64,000 nt of DNA, taken from assembly GCA_023678885.1 (NCBI GenBank), contig CM042958.1:9666852-9730851 (forward strand). The letters run 5' to 3'. The DNA is from Pogostemon cablin. Lineage: Eukaryota > Streptophyta > Magnoliopsida > Lamiales > Lamiaceae. Positions 12,552-23,197 of this stretch are shown here, one piece after another (the first letter of the stretch is position 1; every line of letters begins with the position of its first letter). The notes beneath the pieces are model-generated. The model had not been told where the DNA came from. It saw nothing but the letters and a program-made list of their open reading frames with translations, and made no database searches. The translations under genes and the position numbers were made by a program.

Positions 12552-13300
12552 ATAATTAGTCAAATATTAAAGTAAAATACCAAATATAACTTTAATTTAT
12601 TATAATCTCATTCACTTTTAAACCACAAACCCTAAATTCCTCACTCACCTACTGTCGGACCACCGCCGGCCGGCTTACCACCGGACTTTCGCCGGCCCAC
12701 CGCCGAAGAATAGGAGTATATAATTTTTTCACTGCACATGACACTTACGATTCACATTTTTTTTATGCACACATTTTTTTTACTGCACATAATTTTTGCT
12801 GCACACACTTTTTTTACTGCATATAACTTTTGCTGCACACAAAATTTATGTGCAGCACATTGTAAGGGTAATATTGGAATATCACTACATATTTATTATG
12901 TAGTTAGTAGTAATATTTTTGTATGTTTGCATATCATAATAATTAAGAAGATTTCAATGTACCTAACAATAAGTAATATACTTCAATTCATTATTCTCAA
13001 CAATTTTATTTAATTTTTTATTTTAAATTACCAATTTATCCGAACATTTTCTTATATTATTTAAAAAACAACATTTCTTTTATCTACATACTCATACAAA
13101 TAATATAAATAATCAAAACGGAGGGAGTAATTGTAAATAATAATAATTATTTGGCCAATTTTCACTCAAATGAACTTCTGTTTCAAAATAATTTTTATAT
13201 TTTCAATTTCCATCAGTCTCACTCAAATTATTTATATTCATAAAATTAGAAAAAAAATCAAACAAATAACCTAGGAATATATTTCATTATCTAAAAAGAT
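12552..13300. other. Intergenic sequence with a GC-rich patch and simple repeats
   Basis: Positions 12652-12708 are unusually GC-rich, with ccgccggccgg-type repeats. Positions 12730-12850 carry repeats of ttttgctgcacaca; the 91-codon frame over them is repeat-derived. A lone Stowaway-type terminus (ggagggagta) ends near 13129 without a clear partner. Confidence 0.4.
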
Positions 13301-13302
13301 AT

Positions 13303-13499
13303 TCCCTCCGTCCGATTCTAAGGTATCCATTTACTTTTTGCATGTGGATTAAGAAGTATTATTATTGTATGTAAAGTGAGTACTTGTATTAGAGGGAAGT
13401 GGTTGACATATTGTGTACTTTTTTGCTAGGGGAAATGAATACCTTGAAATGGACACAAAAAATAGTAAAATTGATACCTTAGAAGCGGACGGAGGGAGT
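13303..13499. mobile_element. Stowaway-type MITE
   Basis: The left end, ttccctccgtccgattctaa, is inverted at the right end as gcggacggagggag, with TA on both sides. This is the Tc1/mariner (Stowaway) signature. No coding sequence. Confidence 0.7.
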
Positions 13500-13581
13500 A
13501 TTATCTTTCCTATCATACTTAATATATTTTATTATTTATTTATTATAAAAAATATCAAAATGCCCTAAAATAAAAATAATA

Positions 13582-13869
13582 CTCCCTCCGTCCCACATTT
13601 ATCTTCACACTTTTCGTTTTCGTCCGTCCCATACTTATCTTCACCACTCAAAAAAAGAAATTTTACATAAACCAACAATCTCTAAAGTTATCTTAATTTT
13701 AAAAATATCACTACAACCTAACACACATAACATACTTTATAATTTATTACCTAAAAATACCACAATACCCCTTAAAAGTCAATAAAGTTGGTCAAAAAGT
13801 AATTTTTCTTTAACTACGTATCTACAGTGTATCAGTGTATCAGTGCAGATGAGTATGGGACGAAGGGAG
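13582..13869. mobile_element. Stowaway-type MITE
   Basis: CTCCCTCCGTCCCAC at the left pairs with tgggacgaagggag at the right, and TA flanks both ends. It is about 288 bp and non-coding. Sequence similar to its interior recurs in the MITEs near 21536, 22918 and 50183. Confidence 0.8.
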
Positions 13870-13889
13870 TACTAATTACTTCCTTCGTA

Positions 13890-14289
13890 ACCCCCAGGGT
13901 TGGCCTAGCGGTGAAGACTTGAGGTGCTTAAGGGAGAAATTCTCAAAGGTCTCAGGTTCGAAACCCGCAGGTGTGATCAACCACTGAGGGGCCAGTCCAT
14001 GCAGAGCGCAAAGCTCTGACTTAAAATGAGGTCCCCGCTAGTAGACGGTGGGTTCTGGGGTCCCCGCTAGTCCATACAGAGCGCAAAGCTCTGACTTAAA
14101 ATGAGGTCCCGCTAGTGGACGGTGGGTTCTGGGGTCCCCGCTAGTGGACGGTGGGTTCTGGCCTCCCCCGGATTAGTCGGTCTACGAATCGGATATCGGT
14201 GAATAAAAAAAAATCCGCTAGTGGACGGTGGGTTCTGGCCTCCCCCGGATTAGTCGGTCTACGAATCGGATATCGGTGAATAAAAAAAA
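13890..14289 (+). mobile_element. tRNA-derived SINE with internal duplications and 15-bp target duplication
   Basis: The 5' part carries a box A-like tggcctagcggtgaag and a box B-like ggttcgaaaccc about 55 bp later, the split pol III promoter of tRNA-derived SINEs. The element ends in an A-rich tail (gaataaaaaaaaa). ATTACTTCCTTCGTA occurs directly before (13875-13889) and after it (14290-14304). The 3' half is internally duplicated: a 76-bp unit from ccgctagtgg to the A-run occurs twice (about 14137-14213 and 14214-14289), and cagagcgcaaagctctgact also occurs twice. It is not a functional tRNA, because no cloverleaf follows. Confidence 0.85.
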
Positions 14290-14305
14290 ATTACTTCCTT
14301 CGTAC

Positions 14306-15053
14306 TAAAGATATTGATATACTTTTCTTTTTGAATTGTCTCAAATAAATTGACATATTTTCTTTTTAAGGATATGAGACCCACACAAAAATAATTTATT
14401 TATTTACCTGGGCCAACCCATATTACATATTCACACTCACCATTAATACAACTACCCACTACACATTAAATATTATTTCTTTCACTTCAATTTATATTAA
14501 ATTATCATTCTTCTTAATCTCTGTACCAAAAAATATGTTAATTGTTATGAAATAGAAATAGTACTTAATTTTATGGAAAAAAAAAAAAAGCGGAGCGAGT
14601 TATTATAACCTAACCAAACACTCCCCATAAATGAGATGTGGCCTAGCACATGTATTTATGGTGGTGGTGATTATTATACTCCACAAAGCGTAATATGACG
14701 CCAGCTGGGCCCCACCATAGGATACGGGCTATGGGTGCCACTATCTGTCGTCACGTTTCTGTCCGCAGGCGAAATCAGTCTTGTTAAAATATGGCCAATC
14801 TGATATCATCATAGTTACTCTACACCATTCTTGCCATACTTCCGGACACGTGCCGGTTTTTCCACATTGGTAATACCGTAATTACTCTCATTCACTTTTT
14901 TTTCTTATTAATTCGTCCAAAGCTAAATATTTTTTTAAAATATGATAAATAATAAATTAAAGTATATTTTTTAACATATTATATTACTATTTATTCCTTC
15001 TATATCACATTAATGTTTACGTTTGTTTTTGCACGTAAATGAAGAGATAACTA
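14306..15053. other. Intergenic region with degraded MITE sequence
   Basis: The first 300 bp look like a degraded Stowaway-type element (start near 14291 ttccttcgta, end near 14600 gcggagcgag). Positions 14690-14880 are more GC-rich and include gacacgtgcc, a CACGTG-type motif, but no gene follows. No coding family is recognised. Confidence 0.4.
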
Positions 15054-15286
15054 CATTCGTCCCATAAATAAGTTCACACATCAAATAAAAAAATAGGCAC
15101 AAATCAATAACTATATAACACACTTTAATTTCAAAATTGTCACTCATTTATAAATTACATAATTTACTTTATAATTTATTTATTATCTAAAAATACTAAA
15201 CTACCCCTAAAAGCAAAACAAAAAGCAATTTTTTCTTAAACTTCGTATATATAGTAACTGTGAACTTCTCTTTGGAATGGAGGGAG
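15054..15286. mobile_element. Degenerate Stowaway-type MITE
   Basis: The left end (cattcgtcccataaataag) is a decayed form of the CTCCCTCCGTCCC terminus; the right end, ggaatggagggag, is better preserved. TA flanks both sides. Confidence 0.55.
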
Positions 15287-15365
15287 TATTATATTTTAAT
15301 GTATAGTGAGGTAGTGAGGGAGTGGGTAGTTGTATTAGTGTTATGTGTGAGTCCTATATGGAATA

Positions 15366-15603
15366 CTCACTCCATCCCGTTTCAATGTTTACGTTTGCTT
15401 CTTGCACATTGATAAAGGGGTATAATATTTTAATAGATAGTAGATGGAAATATATAATATTTAATATAAAGTGGGTAGGCGTATTAGTGTTGGATAATAT
15501 ATTAATTATTTTAGGTGGGTCCCATATTATAAAAAGGAAAACGTAAACATTGAAATGAGACGAACAAAATAGAAACGTAAACATTGAAACGAGACGAAGG
15601 GAG
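15366..15603. mobile_element. Stowaway-type MITE with internal inverted repeat
   Basis: The left end, ctcactccatcccgtttcaa, is mirrored at the right by ttgaaacgagacgaagggag, with TA on both sides. The motif aatgtttacgttt recurs in inverted form near the right end, so the whole element could fold back. A second related terminus (gcgggatggagggagta) ends near 15692, suggesting nested or adjacent copies. Frames on both strands here are repeat-derived. Confidence 0.65.
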
Positions 15604-16035
15604 TAATAAATTATTTAGTGTGGGTCCAATTTGACAAAAAAAAACATAAACCTTTTCGGGAAAATTTAAATCTTAATGCGGGATGGAGGGAGTATGATTT
15701 ACAACAAACACACTTTAATTATCAATAAGTATACTTTGTGTATATAATAACTATACTTTAATAATTGATCGACTCATCTCACAATTCGTCTCATATATAC
15801 CTATCTTATAAAAGAATCCTAAACTCAAATGTAACCAATAAAATATAAAATATTATTTAATTTTCGTGCAAAAATTAAATGTAATCATTGTGAGGAAAAA
15901 AAATCTCAAATCGCAAAATAAACCCTAAACTAAATATAAAGACAAAAAATGAAAAATATTCCGTACAATAAATAGTTTGAAATGTTACATATCAATATTC
16001 ATTATCAATAATCTATCTTATCTATCTACTGGTTG

Positions 16036-16271
16036 TGCCCATGACATAGCTCAAGTGGTAGAAGAGAGGATGAAAATGACTTCCAACTGAGCTTGATTGC
16101 TGCAGGGTGGAGATTCGAATCATGCATTTGACATGTATTTGACCACTTGCAAGCATAAGTTTAACAGTGAGCTCTCTCTATAAGCTACTTGAGACACATC
16201 CTGCGATTTACCTCCTTCACCAATCCTCAGGACAGAGACGATGTGACTCTAATAGTGGGGTACATCATTTT
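16036..16271 (+). mobile_element. tRNA-derived SINE, 236 bp, with 13-bp target duplication
   Basis: The 5' end has a box A-like tagctcaagtggtag and a box B-like agattcgaatc about 60 bp downstream. The flanks tatctactggttg (16023-16035) and tatctattggttg (16272-16284) are 12/13 identical direct repeats, read as the target duplication. The element ends in a T-rich stretch (catttt). It belongs to a different SINE family from the one at 13890. Confidence 0.75.
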
Positions 16272-16635
16272 TATCTATTGGTTGCGTAACATATTAAATG
16301 TGGAAGGACTACATGGGCCATATTTTAACGCATCATGCACGTGATCATGAATAACGGGTTCCTTGACGCCATGTAATAAATTAACACGCATGACCTATGC
16401 AATTAATAATGAACTAATATAAACGTCCCACTTGTTGCCATTTATTTATTTTACATTTTTTATTTTTATCATCCATAAATTTCACATTGGTAAAAAAAAA
16501 ATATCAAAAGAATTAATCTATTCACATGTTTTATTTACAAAATTACTATTATTATTTAATACAATTAATATATTTTATTATTTATTAATTTACATGAAAA
16601 AAATAGTATGAAAATAATTATTGAAAGACGTAATA

Positions 16636-16858
16636 TTCCCTCCGTCCGCTCGAAGGAGGGTATTTTTTTTATTTTGGTCATCCGTTTCAAAGAGGGTCAT
16701 TTCTTCTTTTACATATATGAGACCCACACACACCCACTAATATAATTAAAATATGGGGTCTACACTTCTACTAATATAACTATTCACTACACATTAAATA
16801 ATAATATTATTTAATCAACATGCACAAAAGTAAAAATAATTCTCGATCGCGGAGGAAT
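16636..16858. mobile_element. Stowaway-type MITE
   Basis: The left end, ttccctccgtccgctcg, pairs with cgatcgcggaggaat at the right; TA flanks. The interior contains acaattaat/acacattaaataat stretches common to the other MITEs in the window. Confidence 0.6.
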
Positions 16859-17189
16859 TATTTGATAGAGTTCGGAGAATGAGATTGTTGTGTAAGAAAA
16901 TTAATGGAGGGAGGTTGCTTGCTTTTTTTTGTGGGAAGTAGGCCCCACAATGTGCAATTTGTGCATTGAAGTCGTCCAAATCTTTGAGATGAACCACTGA
17001 TCGTGCAATATCTGGTGTCTGCCACGTTGGATTTTTTTAAATTTAAATAAACTAGGTGTACATTTCGGATCTTAACCATTAAAAGTTAATTATAACTCTT
17101 AAATTTAAATTTAAAAATATTAAAAATGAAAGATATATCTATAATTATATTGTGCATCGACGTCGACGCACCCAAAATTACCCTAAAGT

Positions 17190-17538
17190 CACTAGAAAAA
17201 ATTGTTTTAACCAATAAAATATTTTATTGATAAAAATCTTAATTTTATTGTTGATTTAATTTACCAATGAATTAATAACTATATTCATTGGTAAAATGGT
17301 GGTTGGTAATTTATAGCAATGAAAATTCAATTTCGTTAATAAATAATTCAGCCAGATTGTTAATAATTCTGTTGATAATTTATATAATGAATATATTGAT
17401 AATCTGTTAGTAAATAATAACGATTTTATTCAATTTGTAAAAACATGATAAATCTATTTAAGAAAATTTAATTTTTGTTGACAATCTGTTGATAATTACA
17501 AACGAATTGAATTCTATTAATAACAGTTTCTAAAAGTG

Positions 17539-17615
<77 letters not shown>

Positions 17616-17621
17616 GTAGTG
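17190..17621. repeat. CACTA-like MITE ending in a long TA microsatellite
   Basis: It begins CACTAGAAAAAATTG and ends ttcgtagtg, a weak inverted pair. Internal motifs (ttggtaaa, gttggtaat, ttgttgacaatctgttgata) match the family at 1-761 and 30058-30418. Positions 17531-17614 are a (TA)n tract. The flanking triplets agt and ggt match at two of three bases, so the boundary is provisional. Confidence 0.5.
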
Positions 17622-18314
17622 GGTGATGTTTGTGTTGGGTGTAACTTATAAGTAGGAATAAAGAGTATGAATTTAGGATTGATTGGATTTAATAAATCTA
17701 AATCTATGTTTGTTTTTTGGGGATTTAAGTAGAATATATTTTAATTTTATGTCAAATCAATGTGTAAGAGTAGATGATAATATATGTGAGGTAGTAGGAT
17801 GTGACTGTTTCAGAAATATAAGTGAGATTTATATAAATCAATTTTAGTTAATGCGGCCCAACTAAAACAAAAAATGGATTAAATAATTCAAAATTTGTAT
17901 TTAAAAAGTTAATTTCATGTGAATCAGAATTAAGGTGAAAATCATGTGGTTTCTTTAATTTAAATCATAGCAATATAAAGATATAATAAAATTAAGAAGA
18001 AGAATACATAGTTTATATCATGAACCCAATTTACATAATTTCGAACTTAAAAACCCAAAAAACAAATCCACTTCGTCATTTGGTCCCACTACTATATAAT
18101 GCTTCACAAATAGTCAAGTACATTAAAATTTTAAAACATTCAAACTGCAGTTGGTTGATTTTCTTAATTATGTATCATCTTGCTAAACATTACTGTTGTA
18201 CAATATGTGGCCACCTCAATTAGATAGACCCACTTAATTAATTAACCTCTAATTAGCATAACAATATATAAGTAATGTCTCTTTTCATATCTCACTTACT
18301 GTTGTATACACTTC
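17622..18314. other. AT-rich intergenic sequence
   Basis: No recognisable gene. A 67-codon frame at 18020-18223 has no family resemblance and low complexity. Confidence 0.45.
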
Positions 18315-20866
18315 TTAAGACCATCGTTGATTGAAGGCTTCATCAATAGAAGAATTTCAGACCTCGATAATGAGATGCTAATTGCATCGTTTACTGAAGA
18401 TGAAATTAAAGAAGTTGTGTGGTCGTGTGAAAGTTCAAAGAGCCCAGGACCGGATGGATTCAATATCTCATTTTTTAAGGAATTTTGGCATGTAATTAAG
18501 GATGATGTGATGAGGATGGTTGCTGAATTTCAGAAAAATGGTAGACTTGTAAAAGGTTTGAACCCTTCATTTATTGTGCTCATACCAAAAAAGGAGGCGC
18601 CAAGGGGTATAAATGATTACAGACCTATATCCTTCATTGGAGGTGTATACAAAATCTTGTCTAAAGCTTTGGCAATGAGGCTAAGTAGAGTACTGAATTC
18701 TATCATTTCTGAAAATCAAAGTGCTTTTGTGGGAAATAGACAAATACTTGACAACATTGTGATTCTTAATGAAGCAATAGATGATGCTAAGAAAAGGAGA
18801 TTGAGAAGGATGTTCTTCAAAATTGATTTCGCTAAGGCATACGACTCAGTGGATTGGGGGTTTTTAAACTTGATGCTAGAGCGTTTTAATTTTCATCCTA
18901 TTTGGAGAAAATGGATAATGGAGTGTGTGTCAACAACAACTGCATCGGTGTTAATTAATAGAAGCCCATCTAATGAATTCAATTTGGAATGGGATCTGAG
19001 ACAAGAGGACCCCTATCCTCTTTTCTTTTCTTGATTGTGGCCGAAGGCTTGAGCATATTCATGTCAAAAGCAACTGAGATGGGGTTATTTGAAGGATCAA
19101 AAATAGGGAGGAACAACATCACAATTTCTCATCTTCAGTTTGCTGACGACACTATTTTTATGGGGGAGGCGTCAGTGGAGAATGCTCGAACTATGAAAAG
19201 AATTTTGAGATGTATGGAGTTAGTTTCAGGGTTAAAGGTAAATTTTGAGAAATGTTGCATTTTTGGAATAAATGTTGATAGCAACACATTGGGAGAAATG
19301 ATAGATATTCTCAGCTGTTCAGTGGGCTAAATTCCATTTATCTATTTGGGAATCAAGGTTGGAATGAATCATAAAAATAATGCGGAGTGGTTTAATGTGT
19401 TACATAAAGTCAAAAATCGTTTAAGGTGATGGGAGGAGAGCAAAATCTTAAGCGGCAGAATCACCTTACTAAATCTGGTTCTTTCATCTTTACCTCTTTA
19501 CTACCTATCTTTCTATCAAATTCCTAAAAAAACCTTATGTGATATCATGAGTTTACAACGCAATTTTTTATGGGGAGGTGGGGAGGGCATTAGAAAGATT
19601 GCATAGGTTGAGTGGAGAGCAATGTGTAAATCAAAAGATCAGGGGGGGTCTTGGAGTAAAAGATTTAGAGCTCTTTAATAAAGCTTTATTAGGCAAATGA
19701 GCAAGGAGATATTTGAGGGAAAAAAACAGCTTGTGGGTAAGGGTAGTGGAATCCAAATACGGGGTAAGGGATGAGTTGGTGGATGTTTCTTTTAGTAGAG
19801 GTGGGGATAGATTATGATCATGGTGGTAGAGGGATGTGATGAGGCTTTGTTTTGGAGAATGGGGTAATTGATTTAAAAATAAATTAGTAAGGATATTAGG
19901 TGATAGCAAGGACACAAAATTTTGGATTGATGATTGGACGGGAGAGGGTTGTTTAAAATTGAAATTTCCATGTCACTTTCAACTTCGTAGAAAGAATAAT
20001 AGTTGGGTTGGAGATATGGGGGTGTGAGATGGAGAGATGTGGAGATGGAGTTGGGAGTGAAGAAGAAATTTGTTTGATAGAGAGCTTGATAACTTTAATT
20101 TGATGTTATCTATTCTTAACAGGTTTACTTTGAGACAGAGGGTTGTAGACTCATGGAGATGGATGAGAATTTCTGATGAGCACTATAGTATGAGGAGTGC
20201 TTATTCAACTCTTATACAACTCAGAGAAATGACAGTTTTTGATGAAGAAAGGATGCATGGATTCAAGCTCATTTGGAAGACTTTTGCACCATTAAAAGTT
20301 ATAGCCCACACATGGAGAGCCCTTTGGAACAGGCTACCGACAAGAGCTAATTTGCTTCGAAGAAATTTGATGCATTCTATGGAGGATTCGAAATGTGCAC
20401 TTTGTGAAACTCATCTTAAAACTGAAAGACACATTCTCTTCGAGTGCTCAATCTCACATGAGGCATGGATGACTTGCTTTAAATGGTTGAGTATTTATAC
20501 TTGTCTTCATTCTCGTATTCTATCTAACCTCATTGCACATAGTCGAATATTAAGAGATAAAATAGGGAAGAAAGTGGCCGTAACTATTTGGCTATATGTA
20601 ATTTGGGGACTATGGAGAGGTAGAAATGATATGATATTTAATGGTGTTGAGTTTTCTGTTGAGAAAATTGTTGAAAATATTAAGGTTAGACTTTGGAGTT
20701 GGTTTTATGTACATAAGATATGGTGTTCAAAATTTTCATTTTGTGATTGACTAGATAACCCGAGGATGGTAATAGGATGTTAATCGTTGTAAACTTGTTT
20801 AATTTGTAATCTTTGGGTATGTCTTATATCCTATGGTAATGATGTTTTTTTTACTGATAAAAAATC
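18315..20866 (+). mobile_element. 5'-truncated, mutated LINE (non-LTR) retrotransposon
   Basis: Remnant of LINE ORF2. The first open segment (18327-19034) carries the reverse transcriptase fingers and palm: SPGPDGFN, LIPKKEAP, NDYRPIS, SENQSAFVGNRQ and the first catalytic motif FAKAYDSVDW. A frameshift near 19010 interrupts the RQGDPLSP-type motif; the frame continues with FLFLIVAEGLS and the catalytic FADDTIFM. Positions 19331-20069 still read as LINE protein but contain several stops. The last segment (20070-20750) holds the zinc-binding zf-RVT region with WNRLPTRANLLRR, CALCETHLKTERHILFEC. The endonuclease domain is missing, as usual for 5'-truncated copies. An untranslated tail runs to an A-run near 20866. 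It cannot encode a working protein. Confidence 0.9.
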
Positions 20867-21396
20867 ACCTAGGATAAATTTGACCTAAATGTTCAAAGAA
20901 TTTAATGTCATATTTCAGTTCAACATTTAGATGTATGAGACATAATAAAATACAGATTTAAAACAGAAACGGGAGTACTATTTTAATACTCCATCGTCTA
21001 GTAAAAATAGATTAATTTTCTTATTTTTTTTATAAGTAAAAATTTTATTAGAAAGACATGAGAATTACCCACGATTACATAATGATAAAGAAAATAGTTT
21101 TTAAACTTCCTTGAGCTTCTATTACAAACTTTTAACAAATCCCCAATCAAGATTAATTTTCTTATTAATTTCGTTCGTCTCATAATATAGATTTTTTTAA
21201 TGCTATATTAATACAATGTAATTTGTCTATAATGATCCTCCTTCGAGTTTAATTTATAATTTTTTATAACACAAATACATTTAATTATGTTAAGGTAAGA
21301 TGTGAATGTTTTTAGAATAAATTTACAGTACCGTAAATAAGAAATAAATATGCATCTTAATCTGTGTAAAAATTGAGTCATTTTTTTATATATATA
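20867..21396. other. AT-rich intergenic sequence
   Basis: No gene recognised. Small frames on the minus strand (20998-21411) are low-complexity and lysine/leucine-rich. Confidence 0.45.
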
Positions 21397-21442
21397 CTCC
21401 CTCCGTCCCATGTAATGAGCTCTTAGTCTGGGACGAAGGGAG
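21397..21442. mobile_element. 46-bp minimal Stowaway-type element
   Basis: CTCCCTCCGTCCCA and tgggacgaagggag are inverted ends separated by only about 18 bp, with TA on each side (21395-21396 and 21443-21444). It appears to be little more than the two terminal repeats. Confidence 0.7.
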
Positions 21443-21535
21443 TATTAAGGAATGAGTATTAATTTTGAAGTTATACTAGGGTGCACCTGTGAAATCGGTG
21501 CACCTATAAAATTTACATCGTTGGATTAAAATATA

Positions 21536-21799
21536 CTCCCTCCGTCCCAGGAAAGATGATACACTTTCCATTTTTGGTTGTCCCACAAAAGTTTGCACAT
21601 TCCTAAAAAAAGCAAAAAGTTAAACACAATCACCCTTCTCCATACACTTTATTTACAAAAAAATCATCCATACCTAACACACATAACATACTTTATTATT
21701 TATTTATTACCCAAAAAATATCATAATACCCCTAAAAGTCACCACTTTATTAATCTCCGTGCCAGAAAAGGGGTGCAATCTTTCCTAGGACGGAGGGAG
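21536..21799. mobile_element. Stowaway-type MITE
   Basis: CTCCCTCCGTCCCAGGAAAG at the left is mirrored by tttcctaggacggagggag at the right, with TA on both sides. The 91-codon frame overlapping it is not a gene. Confidence 0.85.
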
Positions 21800-22260
21800 T
21801 ACTTATCTATAGCCATTGGATTTTTCTTTTTTATTTATAATTTCATAAAGTAAAACCCGCTACCCTTTTTGTCCATTAAAAAAAAAAAAATTCAATAAAT
21901 CCCCCATTATTCTCAACAGATAAAACCGCCCCCATTATTCTCAAGAGATACCGTCCAGCAAAATTTTCAAAATATTTAGATTTATTTCCCTCCTTCCTAT
22001 TCCTTTTCAACAGATAGAATATAAATACTAAATACAAAATCCTCCCAATAAATCTTATAAGTTTTTTTTCTTCTTTAATTGAAACCGAGTATATTTATTA
22101 TCTTAGTAATAATTATCAATATTACTCTCATATTAATATATTTCAAAAAATAAAATTAATTAATATTATAGTTATAAATTTTAATTTATTGTATTTAAAT
22201 TTATTTAAATTTTTATTATTATTCACTTTTTAGATTATAATTTTTTTTAAAAATGACTAA
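21800..22260. other. AT-rich intergenic sequence
   Basis: Nothing recognisable apart from simple A/T runs. Confidence 0.45.
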
Positions 22261-22530
22261 AATATGAGTTGGTCTCCTGTGTCCCGGTGCATGAGGTGTG
22301 TAAGAGTATAATATTTTATTTTATAGGGTATACACTTTTATTAATATAATTTTTTTTTTAATTGAGAAGATCGGCTGAAATATGAATACTATATATGTTT
22401 GATTAAAAAAATTAATTTTTTCTCAAAAAAATAAAGGGTATATACTCTTATACTAAAGAGTATAACATTTAATGTTAAAGGGTACAACTTCTGAAAAATA
22501 CAAAATTTTGGGGGTCTGATGTCCTCGAAG
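22261..22530. repeat. Dispersed repeat family 'gtgtcccggtgc / gggtatacac'
   Basis: The segment starts near ctcctgtgtcccggtgcatg and carries repeated gggtatacact and agggtatatactctta motifs. Copies with the same order of motifs occur at about 32160-32510 and 56810-57095. It is non-coding and appears to be a MITE family of about 270-350 bp. Confidence 0.5.
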
Positions 22531-22917
22531 CATACAAATTTTAGGCTAAAAATATTACTCTTCTTATTATAGGTTTGTCTTCCCCTGCAATGTACATATA
22601 TGGTTTAAGGGTAAAGAAATAGTTCATTGACAAAAAAAAAAGTTTACTCCCATTACAAATTAATTCCCATTTTAAAAAAATTGCAAAAACAAACTATCAT
22701 CTTTTAAATATTATTGCAAAACGCATTCAATTTGTGATTAAAAGTAGAGTTTTTTTGGTGCATTTTGTAACAATACTTAAAGGTGGTGATTTTTTTTCGA
22801 TTTCTTAAAGGTGGAGATTAATTTACAGTAAGAATAAAGTTCGTAGTTTTTTTCACAATTAACCCAAAAAAAATTAACTATTAAATTATTATGAATAATG
22901 CAAGTATTTTTAAAGTA
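22531..22917. other. AT-rich intergenic sequence
   Basis: No gene or defined repeat recognised. Confidence 0.4.
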
Positions 22918-23197
22918 CTTCTTTTGTTCCATTATAAATGTCATACTTTTAATTTTTGTTCCTCATACAATAAATGTCACATCCCAAAATAGAAATATCA
23001 TATCAACTTATAACCTCAAAATACATATTTATTTCAAATTTACTATTCTCACCTAATACACATAATTACATACTTTATAATTTATTATATAAAAAAATTA
23101 CATTAGCCCCTAAAAGTCAATAAAGTTAGTCAAAATATAATTTTTCTTAAACTACATCTCTATAGTAATTGTATCACTTATTTCGGGACGAAGAGAG
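22918..23197. mobile_element. Degenerate Stowaway-type MITE
   Basis: The left end, cttcttttgttccattataa, pairs with cgggacgaagagag at the right; TA flanks both. The interior matches that of 13582-13869 (cacctaatacacataa, ctttataatttatta). Confidence 0.6.

Noticed and set aside
12738..13013. 91-codon plus-strand frame
   Set aside because: Built from gctgcacac simple repeats; no protein family resemblance.
13900..13980. Possible tRNA gene (box A and box B present)
   Set aside because: The spacing and flanks do not give a tRNA cloverleaf, and the whole unit has an A-tail and target duplications, so it is a SINE.
16040..16125. Possible tRNA gene
   Set aside because: Box-like motifs only; the sequence continues into a non-tRNA body bounded by target duplications, fitting a SINE.
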